DNA of 14,449 nucleotides from Xanthobacteraceae bacterium. Its GTDB lineage: Bacteria; Pseudomonadota; Alphaproteobacteria; Rhizobiales; Xanthobacteraceae. Under the pieces are notes generated by a model. The model was not told where the DNA came from. It did not search any database and saw only the letters and a program-made list of their open reading frames with translations. Shown in pieces: positions 8,313 through 14,449 of the stretch. The stretch's first letter is position 1; the number at the start of each line of letters is the position of its first letter. Both the position numbers and the translations under genes were made by a program. The DNA is taken from positions 1-14,449 of the forward strand of contig JASHSY010000154.1 of the NCBI GenBank assembly GCA_030040825.1, written 5' to 3'.

Positions 8313-8550
8313 CCTCGCGCCCCGGATTCGGCGGCGGCTATCGCGGAGCCGCAAAAGCTTGGCTGACACCGGCACGGACGGGTGCACTCCACTCACGGAA
8401 GCGATGACGGCTTAGCTTTATGGTGCCATCAGCGGGCGCTGACGCAGCACGCCTCTTTATCACCTGCGGATGGTGTTCCCCCATCGCGGAGAATGGGCGG
8501 TTTTGCAAAAGGGTGCAAGCGACCGTTGATCGCTCGTCCCCGCTAGTCCG
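8313..8550. other. Upstream region of the efflux outer-membrane gene
   Basis: Part of a 474-base gene-free stretch (8313-8786). It should contain the promoter of the minus-strand efflux gene. The only structure seen is a short palindrome, TCAGCG-GG-CGCTGA (8429-8442), with weaker outer arms GTGC (8423-8426) and GCAC (8447-8450). The rest of the gene-free stretch is taken by the MITE-like element and the porin 2 terminator. Confidence 0.4.
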
Positions 8551-8701
8551 CTAGTGGAACCGATGCCTCGCCGGAACCGCGTAAAGCGGATGTCAATCGA
8601 AAGCTCCACTGGAACTGATATTTGCTAGTGGTCCTTTGATTCTAATATTCGCATGAGAGCATGCCGAACCCGGATGCGAATGTTAGAATTCGGACCACTA
8701 G
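8551..8701. mobile_element. MITE-like element with inverted ends and flanking direct repeats
   Basis: This 151-bp segment begins CTAGTGG and ends CCACTAG, so its termini are inverted repeats. It is flanked by the direct repeat TCCG (8547-8550 and 8702-8705), or CTAGTCCG if the CTAG shared with the terminus is counted. Its right half (8625-8701) is itself a long hairpin: CTAGTGGTCC, ATTCTAA and ATTCGCAT on the left arm are matched in order by ATGCGAAT, TTAGAAT and GGACCACTAG on the right arm, around a 19-base loop. No coding capacity is present. The structure suits a non-autonomous transposable element or a stacked pair of palindromic repeats; no transposase is nearby. Confidence 0.55.
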
Positions 8702-8733
8702 TCCGGCGCGTTTGTCGCCTCCGCAAAACAGAG

Positions 8734-8763
8734 AAGCGCCGCCGGGTTCAGCCGGCGGCGCTT
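8734..8763 (-). terminator. Rho-independent terminator of porin 2
   Basis: A perfect 12-bp stem, AAGCGCCGCCGG (8734-8745) and CCGGCGGCGCTT (8752-8763), with a six-base loop, lies about 23 bases after the porin 2 stop. The minus-strand transcript continues into a T-rich stretch (CTCTGTTTTG); in the other direction the stem is followed by three more T, so it may work both ways. It is clearly related to the hairpin after porin 1. Confidence 0.8.
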
Positions 8764-8786
8764 TTTGCAGGTGCGTTTTGCAGATT

Positions 8787-10442
8787 TTAGAACCGGAAGC
8801 GGACACCGGCCGTGGTCGCCAAGTTGTTGCGGGTAATATCGCCGTTGGCGAGACCGCCATATGCCGCTGAGTACATGGTGCCGATGTAGGCGTCCCACTT
8901 CGGCAGGAACCGCCAGTCAAGAACCAACGAATAGGCGTCGAGCCAGCCGGCGCATTGTCCATGAGCGGCTGCGGGGGAGCACGAAAAAGCGGCGGTCGTG
9001 GTGACGTATTGGTTCTGGATATAGTGGTAGTAGGCCCCAATGACATCCAGATCCCTGGTGATGCCGTATTTAGCGCCGGTCCACATCACCTGGAAAATCT
9101 CGTTGGTGCAGCCGCCGCCCGATCCGCACTGGCTGTTGAACGCGTTGTTGGCGATCGTCGTACCGTTACCCGAAAGTGCAGTGGCCCCGGCATTGACGAA
9201 ATTGAACGTGAAGCCATCATCCTGGAAGGAGCCAGTCTGCCCTTCGCTCGGATTTGAGAACTGGATCAATTGGTAGCCGGCGTAGAGAGTGAGCGGGATA
9301 CCGGTAGGTCCGGAAGGAGCAATAGGTCCCTTGCCCACGATCGGTGCTGTATTTCCCCACGAGCCAAAGCTCCATTTGAGCAACGCCATGCCGGACAAGT
9401 TGTTGGAGAGCGTCGCCTTGAGGCCGCCAGGGCCGAACGCTGTCGGCCACCCTGCACCATTGACCGTGGTCCCAAGCCCGGCAGGGAACAACGTCGACCA
9501 ATTCACCGCGTCTCTTTGGTACCCACCGATCAAATCCCACGAGATGACGCCGGGCACCCGGTTCTTGATGTCGCCGCCGACACCGATTTCGACAGCACCG
9601 TTGTTGGCATTATAGGCATTATAGCCGCCACCGCCGCCAAATAGTCCGATCGGCTGCAACATAGCCGAAAACCGCCCGTCGCCGAGATTGACGCGATACT
9701 TGATCGCCGTGGTCCAGCGGCCGTCCTCGGTGTCGCCGCCGCCGCCGTTCTTGCCGGAATAGCCGATCACCGAGAAAGCGTATGAACCGCCCATCGGATC
9801 ATAGGCGTTGTTGCCGTCGAGTGTCAGCGCGTTCTGCCGACCGAAGGTCAGCGTGCCTGCATTCACCGAACTCACGCCGGCATAGTCCTGCCCCGCCAGC
9901 CAGCCCCAGCGGCTGGAGTCGAACGGTGCTGCTTGCTGGTTCATTGGCACGCCGATCGAGTTGAACTCCGCCTGCGGCGCGTTGGCCAACAGGCCCGAAT
10001 ACGGTTCGAACGGAAGCTCGGCTTGGCCGACAAACGACCAGCCGGGTGCGAGGGGCTCCTTGACCGTGACGCCTATCGTCGATTGGCTCAAGCCGTTCTC
10101 ACCAGCGAAAAACCCGGCCGACCGGTTTGGCGCATTCGGTCCACCGGCACCGATCAGGTAAGCGCCACCGGTCGGGTGATTCGGGTCGAACGGCACGCCA
10201 TGTGTTTGATAGCTGACGCCCGTATCCACGGTGCCGAAGAGGGTGACACCGTACCAGGTTGTCGGGCAGGCCGTGAAAAAGAAGTCGTAAAGACTGCCGC
10301 ACGACGCGGGCGCTGGCGGCGCATAAGCCATCGGCGCTGCCTTGGTCAGCATCGGCTCATCGGCCAATGCGCCGGTTGCGAAGGTCGCGCCGGCCAGTAC
10401 CGTCGCCGCCACAATGGTGGCGGTGAACCGAAACTTTTTCAT
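8787..10442 (-). CDS. Porin-like outer-membrane protein, paralog 2
   Basis: A 551-residue outer-membrane protein closely related along its whole length to porin 1 (4700-6418). The signal peptide MKKFRFTATIVAATVLAGAT is cut near TGALA-DEP (after residue 27). The mature N-terminus DEPMLTKAAPMAYAPP is identical to that of porin 1 up to the proline run. The strands WYGVTLFGTVDTGVSY, LTFGRQNALTLDG, WTTAIKYRVNLGDGRFSAM and the end TTAGVRFRF (terminal Phe) mark a trimeric-porin type barrel. It has six cysteines as three close pairs (48/59, 439/445, 488/497) that match three of the four pairs in porin 1; the 284/287 pair of porin 1 is replaced here by a glycine-rich loop. ATG 10442 follows an AGGGGG-type ribosome-binding site. 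The gene has its own terminator. The likely role is a diffusion channel with unknown solute; differences between the copies fall mostly in loops, suggesting altered selectivity or surface exposure. Confidence 0.88.
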   Translation of the reverse strand: MKKFRFTATIVAATVLAGATFATGALADEPMLTKAAPMAYAPPAPASCGSLYDFFFTACPTTWYGVTLFGTVDTGVSYQTHGVPFDPNHPTGGAYLIGAGGPNAPNRSAGFFAGENGLSQSTIGVTVKEPLAPGWSFVGQAELPFEPYSGLLANAPQAEFNSIGVPMNQQAAPFDSSRWGWLAGQDYAGVSSVNAGTLTFGRQNALTLDGNNAYDPMGGSYAFSVIGYSGKNGGGGDTEDGRWTTAIKYRVNLGDGRFSAMLQPIGLFGGGGGYNAYNANNGAVEIGVGGDIKNRVPGVISWDLIGGYQRDAVNWSTLFPAGLGTTVNGAGWPTAFGPGGLKATLSNNLSGMALLKWSFGSWGNTAPIVGKGPIAPSGPTGIPLTLYAGYQLIQFSNPSEGQTGSFQDDGFTFNFVNAGATALSGNGTTIANNAFNSQCGSGGGCTNEIFQVMWTGAKYGITRDLDVIGAYYHYIQNQYVTTTAAFSCSPAAAHGQCAGWLDAYSLVLDWRFLPKWDAYIGTMYSAAYGGLANGDITRNNLATTAGVRFRF

Positions 10443-10505
10443 GTAAACCCCCTGCCCTAGAAAGCGAATTTTCCGCTGTATACTTTAGGATATAGCCCAA
10501 CGTCG

Positions 10506-10534
10506 TGTTTGCTTGTACATAACGGGGTTGTCAA
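10506..10534 (-). promoter_or_regulatory. Candidate promoter of porin 2
   Basis: On the minus strand a consensus -35 hexamer TTGACA (10529-10534) is followed after 17 bases by CAAACA (10506-10511), a poor but tolerable -10 for alphaproteobacterial sigma-70. It would give a leader of about 60 bases before ATG 10442. The -35 is the main support. Confidence 0.35.
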
Positions 10535-10592
10535 CAGATCGTCGGCCACATGAACGCACGCGGTCGTGCGGTGTGACATCAGGGCAACACTG

Positions 10593-10605
10593 CCTATTGG
10601 ATAGG
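10593..10605. promoter_or_regulatory. Small palindrome before the secreted-protein gene
   Basis: CCTAT-TGG-ATAGG is a perfect five-base inverted repeat around three bases, about 30 bases upstream of ATG 10636 in the divergent region between porin 2 and the secreted protein. It may be an operator half or a leader hairpin, or it may be chance. Confidence 0.2.
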
Positions 10606-10635
10606 AAAATCCGCGCTGGTCGGAGGCCAAAAACG

Positions 10636-11142
10636 ATGAGCCGAAATTTTGTAGTATTTTCAATGCTTGTTTTACTAGCGACCGTCGGCACGGCGTTCGC
10701 GCAGGAGCCGGTAGGCTGCGACAAGTTCAAATGGTCTGTTGATAAAGAGCGCGCGTTGCTGGCAGCCGCAGCGCCGATAGCCTCGGGTGGCGAGATGGCA
10801 CGGCCCCTTTCGGCCGGGGCGAAACTGCCGCTTGTTCCTCTTGCAGATGTGAAGCTCCCGATGCCGCCGGGCCGTCAGCCGAAGATGCAGGATTCCTATG
10901 CCGGGTTTGTGCGTTACGCGGCGCTGCCACGGGCCGCCACGTATCGCGTTGCGCTATCGGAGCCGGCGTGGATCGACGTCGTGCAAGACGGCAAGGAAGT
11001 GAAGTCGGTCGATCACACCGGCGCGCTGGCCTGCGAAGGTATCCGCAAAAGTGTGAAGTTCGACCTGTCCGCCTCCCCTTTTATCATCCAAGTCAGTGGC
11101 ACTACAGCGCGCGAAATTTCTATCGTCGTGACGCCAGACTGA
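10636..11142 (+). CDS. Secreted protein of unknown function (168 aa)
   Basis: I do not recognise a named family. The N-terminus MSRNFVVFSMLVLLATVGTAFA-QEP is a clean signal peptide cut after residue 22, so the product is periplasmic or secreted. The mature part of about 146 residues has a lysine/tryptophan-rich opening (CDKFKWSVDKE), an alanine/proline/leucine-rich middle (KLPLVPLADVKLPMPPGRQP), and a C-terminal half with alternating hydrophobic strands (TYRVALSEPAWIDVV, SPFIIQVSGTTAREISIVV) that suggest a small beta domain. Cys28 and Cys133 are the only cysteines in the mature protein and could form one disulphide. ATG 10636 is supported by GGAGG nine bases upstream; the frame is open further upstream to 10513, but that part reads as non-coding promoter sequence. 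It is divergent from porin 2 and convergent with the next gene, ending only 21 bases before that gene's stop. Confidence 0.75.
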   Translation: MSRNFVVFSMLVLLATVGTAFAQEPVGCDKFKWSVDKERALLAAAAPIASGGEMARPLSAGAKLPLVPLADVKLPMPPGRQPKMQDSYAGFVRYAALPRAATYRVALSEPAWIDVVQDGKEVKSVDHTGALACEGIRKSVKFDLSASPFIIQVSGTTAREISIVVTPD

Positions 11143-11163
11143 ACGTCGGCTGATCGCGGCGTT

Positions 11164-11745
11164 TCAATCCGTCGCCGAACCGCCTTCCGGTGCCAGCGCA
11201 GGCGAATAGTCGGGCGGCACCTGAAACAGCTCCGCACGTTGCGGACCGTAGCTCACGGAGCGCGCCTGCATGATGGTCTGGCCGTCGATAATCAGGCGCA
11301 ACAGGACGCCATCGGGCGTGAGGCAAACCTCGTGGACAATAAGATCTTCCCCCGTCCAGGACCAATTAGTGCAATGCAATCCCGCAACCACAACGTCGTC
11401 GCCGCGCTTGAGTACGGCGCCTGCTTCCGGCGCCGGCGGCCGCCGCGCCTCGCCGTTCAGCTTGCGATAGGTTCGGCTTGCCGGCACCAGCAAAGTAATT
11501 TCATGTGTGCTCCGGTCGAAAATCGTGGTCGATTTATCGGGACCGTCGACGCGCTCCAGATGCTCCGCTGCAAGCCACCGCACCCGCTGGCGGATTTTCG
11601 CTTGCTGCGGCCGGGTCACATCGTAGCTGATATCCACGTCACGTGTGGGCAAAAGCTGTGGCGCTTCCTCGGCCCAACTTGGCCATCCGGCGAGCAACAG
11701 CAAAATCGCGACTACAGCCAACGGCAAGCGACGCGGATCGCTCAT
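11164..11745 (-). CDS. Secreted protein of unknown function (193 aa), possibly DUF4412-like
   Basis: A 193-residue exported protein with signal peptide MSDPRRLPLAVVAILLLLAG, cut near PSWA-EEA (after residue 25). The mature part reads as a beta-rich periplasmic domain: DVDISYDVTRP, KIRQRVRWLAAEHLERVDG, KSTTIFDRSTHEITLLVP and then VVAGLHCTNWSWTGEDLIVHEVCLTPDGVLLR. The pattern of a repeated 'iron-out' strand series followed by Cys-Thr-x-Trp and Cys-Leu-Thr-Pro-Asp-Gly resembles DUF4412-type proteins, which are structurally like lipoprotein carriers; this is a loose resemblance from memory. The two cysteines near residue 140 could form a disulphide. ATG 11745 has AAAGG seven bases upstream and gives the correct signal peptide; the frame is open to 11796. 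It is divergent from the RND pump, sharing a 248-base upstream region, and convergent with the other secreted protein. Confidence 0.72.
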   Translation of the reverse strand: MSDPRRLPLAVVAILLLLAGWPSWAEEAPQLLPTRDVDISYDVTRPQQAKIRQRVRWLAAEHLERVDGPDKSTTIFDRSTHEITLLVPASRTYRKLNGEARRPPAPEAGAVLKRGDDVVVAGLHCTNWSWTGEDLIVHEVCLTPDGVLLRLIIDGQTIMQARSVSYGPQRAELFQVPPDYSPALAPEGGSATD

Positions 11746-11846
11746 GGGGCGCCTTTCGTCCTTTGGCAAACCGTCTGCACCGGCCACGCGGCGCACCGAT
11801 GTTTCCTAAAAGTACGCCCGCCCGGTCGGTTTCGCCCCAACACGAA

Positions 11847-11860
11847 TTACAATATTGTAA
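11847..11860. promoter_or_regulatory. Perfect 14-bp palindrome in the divergent region before the RND pump
   Basis: TTACAATATTGTAA is a perfect AT-rich palindrome in GC-rich DNA, with a further GTAACGTAAT overlap just to its right. It lies about 134 bases before the RND pump start and about 102 bases before the start of the divergent secreted-protein gene. Such sites are typical operators of TetR- or MarR-type regulators of efflux genes. No regulator gene is seen in the window. Confidence 0.45.
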
Positions 11861-11993
11861 CGTAATATCCTCAAAAATCACGGTAATACTGCGGCGGCCG
11901 CGCCGGTTACACAAAGCACCGGTTCGTATAAAATTCAGTTTGGCGACCATGCGGGGATTCCGGCGGTCGCCGTTTTGGCCGGAGATCAGCGAC

Positions 11994-14449
11994 GTGTGGA
12001 TTGTTCGAATCGCCCTGCGGCGGCCCTACACGTTTGTCGTATTTGCATTCCTGATTGCGATCTTCGGCACGCTCGCCGGGCTGCGCACGCCGATCGACAT
12101 TTTTCCCAACATCAATATCCCGGTCGTCAGCGTCGTGTGGTCCTACAACGGGCTTTTGCCCAACGACATGTCGGGCCGCATCATCTATTACTACGAGCGC
12201 ACGATCACCTCGCAGGTCGGTGATATCGAACACCTCGAGTCGCAATCGTTGAACGGCTACGGGGTGGTCAAGATTTTCTTTCAAAAAAACGTCAATGTCG
12301 CTGCCGCGGTGGCGCAGGTGACGGCGGCCTCGCAAACGGTGCTCAAGTGGTTGCCGCCCGGTATCAATCCGCCCTACGTGCTGAGTTACAACGCCTCGAG
12401 TGTGCCGATTTTACAGCTCGCCCTCTCCAGCAAGGCGCTGCACCAGGCGAAATTATTCGATCTTGGGCAAAATTTCATCCGGCCACAGCTTGCCACTGTC
12501 GCCGGCGCGGCGATCCCCTCGCCTTATGGCGGCAAGATTCTCCAGGTCCAGGTCGATCTCGATCAGGAGGCGATGCAGGCCCATAGCGTGTCGGCCGATG
12601 ACGTCGTCAACACCATTACTGCGCAGAATCTCGTGCTGCCGGCGGGCGATCAGAAGCTCGGCAAGTTCGATTGGAATGTCGCTCTCAACGCCAGCCCAAC
12701 GCTGCTCGAAAAAATCAACGACCTGCCGGTCAGAAAGATCAACGGCACAATCATCTATATGCGCGACGTCGCGTTCGTTCACCCGGGCTCGCCGCCGCAG
12801 ACCAACCTGGTGCGCGTCAACGGCTCGCGCGCCGTGCTGATGACCATCCTCAAGGCCGGAACGACTTCGACGCTCGCTATCATCGACGGCATCAAATCGC
12901 TGCTGCCGCGGGTCGAGGAAGGCCTGCCGTCAAGCCTCAACCTGCACGCGGTCGGCGATCAGTCGATTTTTGTTAAAGCAGCCGTTGTCGGCGTCGTGCG
13001 CGAGGCGGTGCTCGCAGCCGCGCTGGTCGGCATCATGATCCTGGTCTTCCTCGGCAGCTGGCGTTCGACCGTCGTTATCCTGATCGAAATACCCCTCGCG
13101 ATCCTGTTCTCGCTAACGCTGTTGGCGTGGTTTGGCGAGACCATCAATGTCATGACGCTCGGCGGGTTGGCGCTCGCCGTCGGCATTCTGGTCGATGACG
13201 GAACCGTAACCATCGAAAACATCAACTACCATCTCGAAATGGGCAAACAGATCGAAACGGCGATCATGGACGGCGCCCAGCAGATCGTCATTCCCGCGTT
13301 TGTGACGTTGCTCTGCCTGTGTATCGTTTTTGTGCCGATGTTCCAGCTCGGCGGCGTCGCGGGTTACCTGTTTCGACCACTGGCCGAAGCCGTGGTTTTT
13401 GCGCTCGTCGGCTCGTTCCTGCTGTCGCGGACTCTGGTTCCGACCATGGCCCATTATTTGTTGCATGGCCACGACGCCGGGCACGAAACTTCGACGCGGC
13501 GGCCGACGCGAAACCCGGTCAAACTCTTTCAGCGTGCGTTCGAAGACCGCTTCGGCCGGGTACGTGAACGTTATCGGTCGCTGCTGAAGCTCACGCTCAA
13601 CGCACCGAAGACTTTCATAGTCGGTTTCCTGGCCTGCGTGATGTTGTCGTTCGCGCTGTGGCCTTTCCTGGGCGAGAATTTCTTCCCGACAGTCGATTCC
13701 GGCCAAATTCTGATGCATGTCCGCGCCCAGCCCGGCACTCGCATCGAAGAGACGGCACGCGTGTTCGATCTCGTCGAACAAGTGGTACGCGAAACGATTC
13801 CGCCCAATCAGGTCGCCAACATCGTCGATAATATCGGCTTGCCGTTTTCCGGCATCAACATGGCTTACCAGAACACCGGCACCATCGGCCCGGAGGACGG
13901 CGACGCGCTGATCACGCTCAACGAGAACCACGCTCCGACCGAGCGCTATATCAAGGAGCTGCGCACCGTGTTGCCGCAGCGGTTCCCAGGCGTGACGTTT
14001 TCGTTTCTGCCGGCCGATATCGTCTCGCAGATTCTCAATTTCGGCCTGCCGGCGCCGATCGATGTGCAGGTGATCGGCAACAACCAGGCCGCCAACTACG
14101 CCTACGCAACGACCCTTCTCAAGAGCATTCGCTCGGTACCCGGCGTCGCCGATGCACGCATTCAGCAGGTCTTCAATTATCCGCAGATCAACGTGAACGT
14201 GGATCGGACGCTGGCCGGCGAAGTCGGGCTGACGCAACGCGACATCGCCAACAGCCTCTTGGTCACGCTTTCGGGCAGCGCGCAGGTTCACCCGAATTTC
14301 TGGCTTAATCCCGAGAACGGCGTCTCCTATCCGATCGTCGCGCAGATGCCGCAATATCGCATCGACACGATGTCGGACCTGGTCAATGTGCCGGTCACCT
14401 CGGCCGGAACGACAGCGCCGCAATATTTGGGCGGTCTCGCCAAGATCAC
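11994..14449 (+). CDS. RND efflux pump permease subunit (partial, runs off the window)
   Basis: Inner-membrane proton-driven exporter of the RND (AcrB/ACR_tran) family. About 818 codons are present; these proteins are usually about 1,030-1,060 residues, so the last transmembrane helices are missing, including the TM10 region with the conserved lysine. The protein begins WIVRIALRRPYTFVV, entering TM1 (about residues 10-28), then DIFPNINIPVVSVVWSY and the first periplasmic porter region. TM2-TM6 follow from about residue 335; TM4 contains LVDDGTVTIENI with the proton-relay pair Asp401 and Asp402 (equivalent to AcrB Asp407/408). TM7 is at about 541-560 and the second porter/docking region begins with GENFFPTVDSGQ. 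GTG 11994 has GGAG nine bases upstream; an in-frame ATG at 11949 would add 15 residues that look non-coding. The substrate is unknown; a fusion protein is probably encoded downstream of the window. Confidence 0.95.
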   Translation, partial: MWIVRIALRRPYTFVVFAFLIAIFGTLAGLRTPIDIFPNINIPVVSVVWSYNGLLPNDMSGRIIYYYERTITSQVGDIEHLESQSLNGYGVVKIFFQKNVNVAAAVAQVTAASQTVLKWLPPGINPPYVLSYNASSVPILQLALSSKALHQAKLFDLGQNFIRPQLATVAGAAIPSPYGGKILQVQVDLDQEAMQAHSVSADDVVNTITAQNLVLPAGDQKLGKFDWNVALNASPTLLEKINDLPVRKINGTIIYMRDVAFVHPGSPPQTNLVRVNGSRAVLMTILKAGTTSTLAIIDGIKSLLPRVEEGLPSSLNLHAVGDQSIFVKAAVVGVVREAVLAAALVGIMILVFLGSWRSTVVILIEIPLAILFSLTLLAWFGETINVMTLGGLALAVGILVDDGTVTIENINYHLEMGKQIETAIMDGAQQIVIPAFVTLLCLCIVFVPMFQLGGVAGYLFRPLAEAVVFALVGSFLLSRTLVPTMAHYLLHGHDAGHETSTRRPTRNPVKLFQRAFEDRFGRVRERYRSLLKLTLNAPKTFIVGFLACVMLSFALWPFLGENFFPTVDSGQILMHVRAQPGTRIEETARVFDLVEQVVRETIPPNQVANIVDNIGLPFSGINMAYQNTGTIGPEDGDALITLNENHAPTERYIKELRTVLPQRFPGVTFSFLPADIVSQILNFGLPAPIDVQVIGNNQAANYAYATTLLKSIRSVPGVADARIQQVFNYPQINVNVDRTLAGEVGLTQRDIANSLLVTLSGSAQVHPNFWLNPENGVSYPIVAQMPQYRIDTMSDLVNVPVTSAGTTAPQYLGGLAKI

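Noticed and set aside
10513..10635. Upstream extension of the 168-residue secreted protein to a start at 10513
   Set aside because: The extension would place a signal peptide 41 residues inside the protein and overlap the divergent promoter region; ATG 10636 has GGAGG at the right distance.
13113..14423. 436-codon open frame antisense to the RND pump
   Set aside because: The translation is rich in Arg, Asp and His with no domain features, as expected for the reverse of a GC-rich gene; the plus strand encodes an unbroken RND protein.
1..14449. CRISPR array, integrase, transposase or toxin-antitoxin genes
   Set aside because: No regularly spaced repeats and no reading frame with such domains was seen on either strand.

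Overview
The window is 14,449 bases of GC-rich DNA with an alphaproteobacterial character, most likely order Hyphomicrobiales near Bradyrhizobium, Rhodopseudomonas or Xanthobacteraceae. The support is the Slt-type transglycosylase with a proline-rich N-terminus, an Omp25/Omp31-type barrel protein, two porins whose mature N-terminus begins DEPMLTKAAPMAYAP, and an intergenic palindromic repeat of a kind I remember from Bradyrhizobiaceae. This assignment is recognition from memory; no database was searched.

Layout. Bases 184-2436 (+) encode a soluble lytic transglycosylase, and 2534-3484 (+) an alpha/beta hydrolase. A roughly 150-bp degenerate palindromic repeat (3495-3642) fills the gap to the convergent barrel gene at 3649-4434 (-). 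Three minus-strand outer-membrane genes follow: porin 1 (4700-6418), a NodT/OprM-type efflux outer-membrane lipoprotein (6801-8312) and porin 2 (8787-10442). The porins are clear paralogs that also share the design of their downstream terminator hairpins, so the pair looks like an old duplication with the efflux gene lying between the copies. The 474-bp gap before porin 2 carries a MITE-like element with inverted ends and flanking short direct repeats.

Two small convergent genes for secreted proteins of unknown function come next (10636-11142 + and 11164-11745 -). Then, divergent from the second, comes an RND efflux pump inner-membrane subunit (11994 to the window end, +), cut off by the window after about 818 codons. 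The 248-bp divergent region before the pump contains a perfect 14-bp AT-rich palindrome, a plausible operator.

Taken together this is an envelope-focused neighbourhood: eight of the nine genes encode exported or membrane proteins (peptidoglycan remodelling, outer-membrane barrels, an efflux duct, an RND pump, secreted proteins). The efflux duct and the RND pump could belong to one tripartite system, but no membrane-fusion protein is visible and they sit about 3.7 kb apart on opposite strands, so that link is inference. I see no CRISPR array, intact tRNA, rRNA, transposase gene or phage genes. I do not see a clearly new biological system; the most interesting items are the cysteine-rich porin pair, the MITE-like element and two palindromes upstream of envelope genes.
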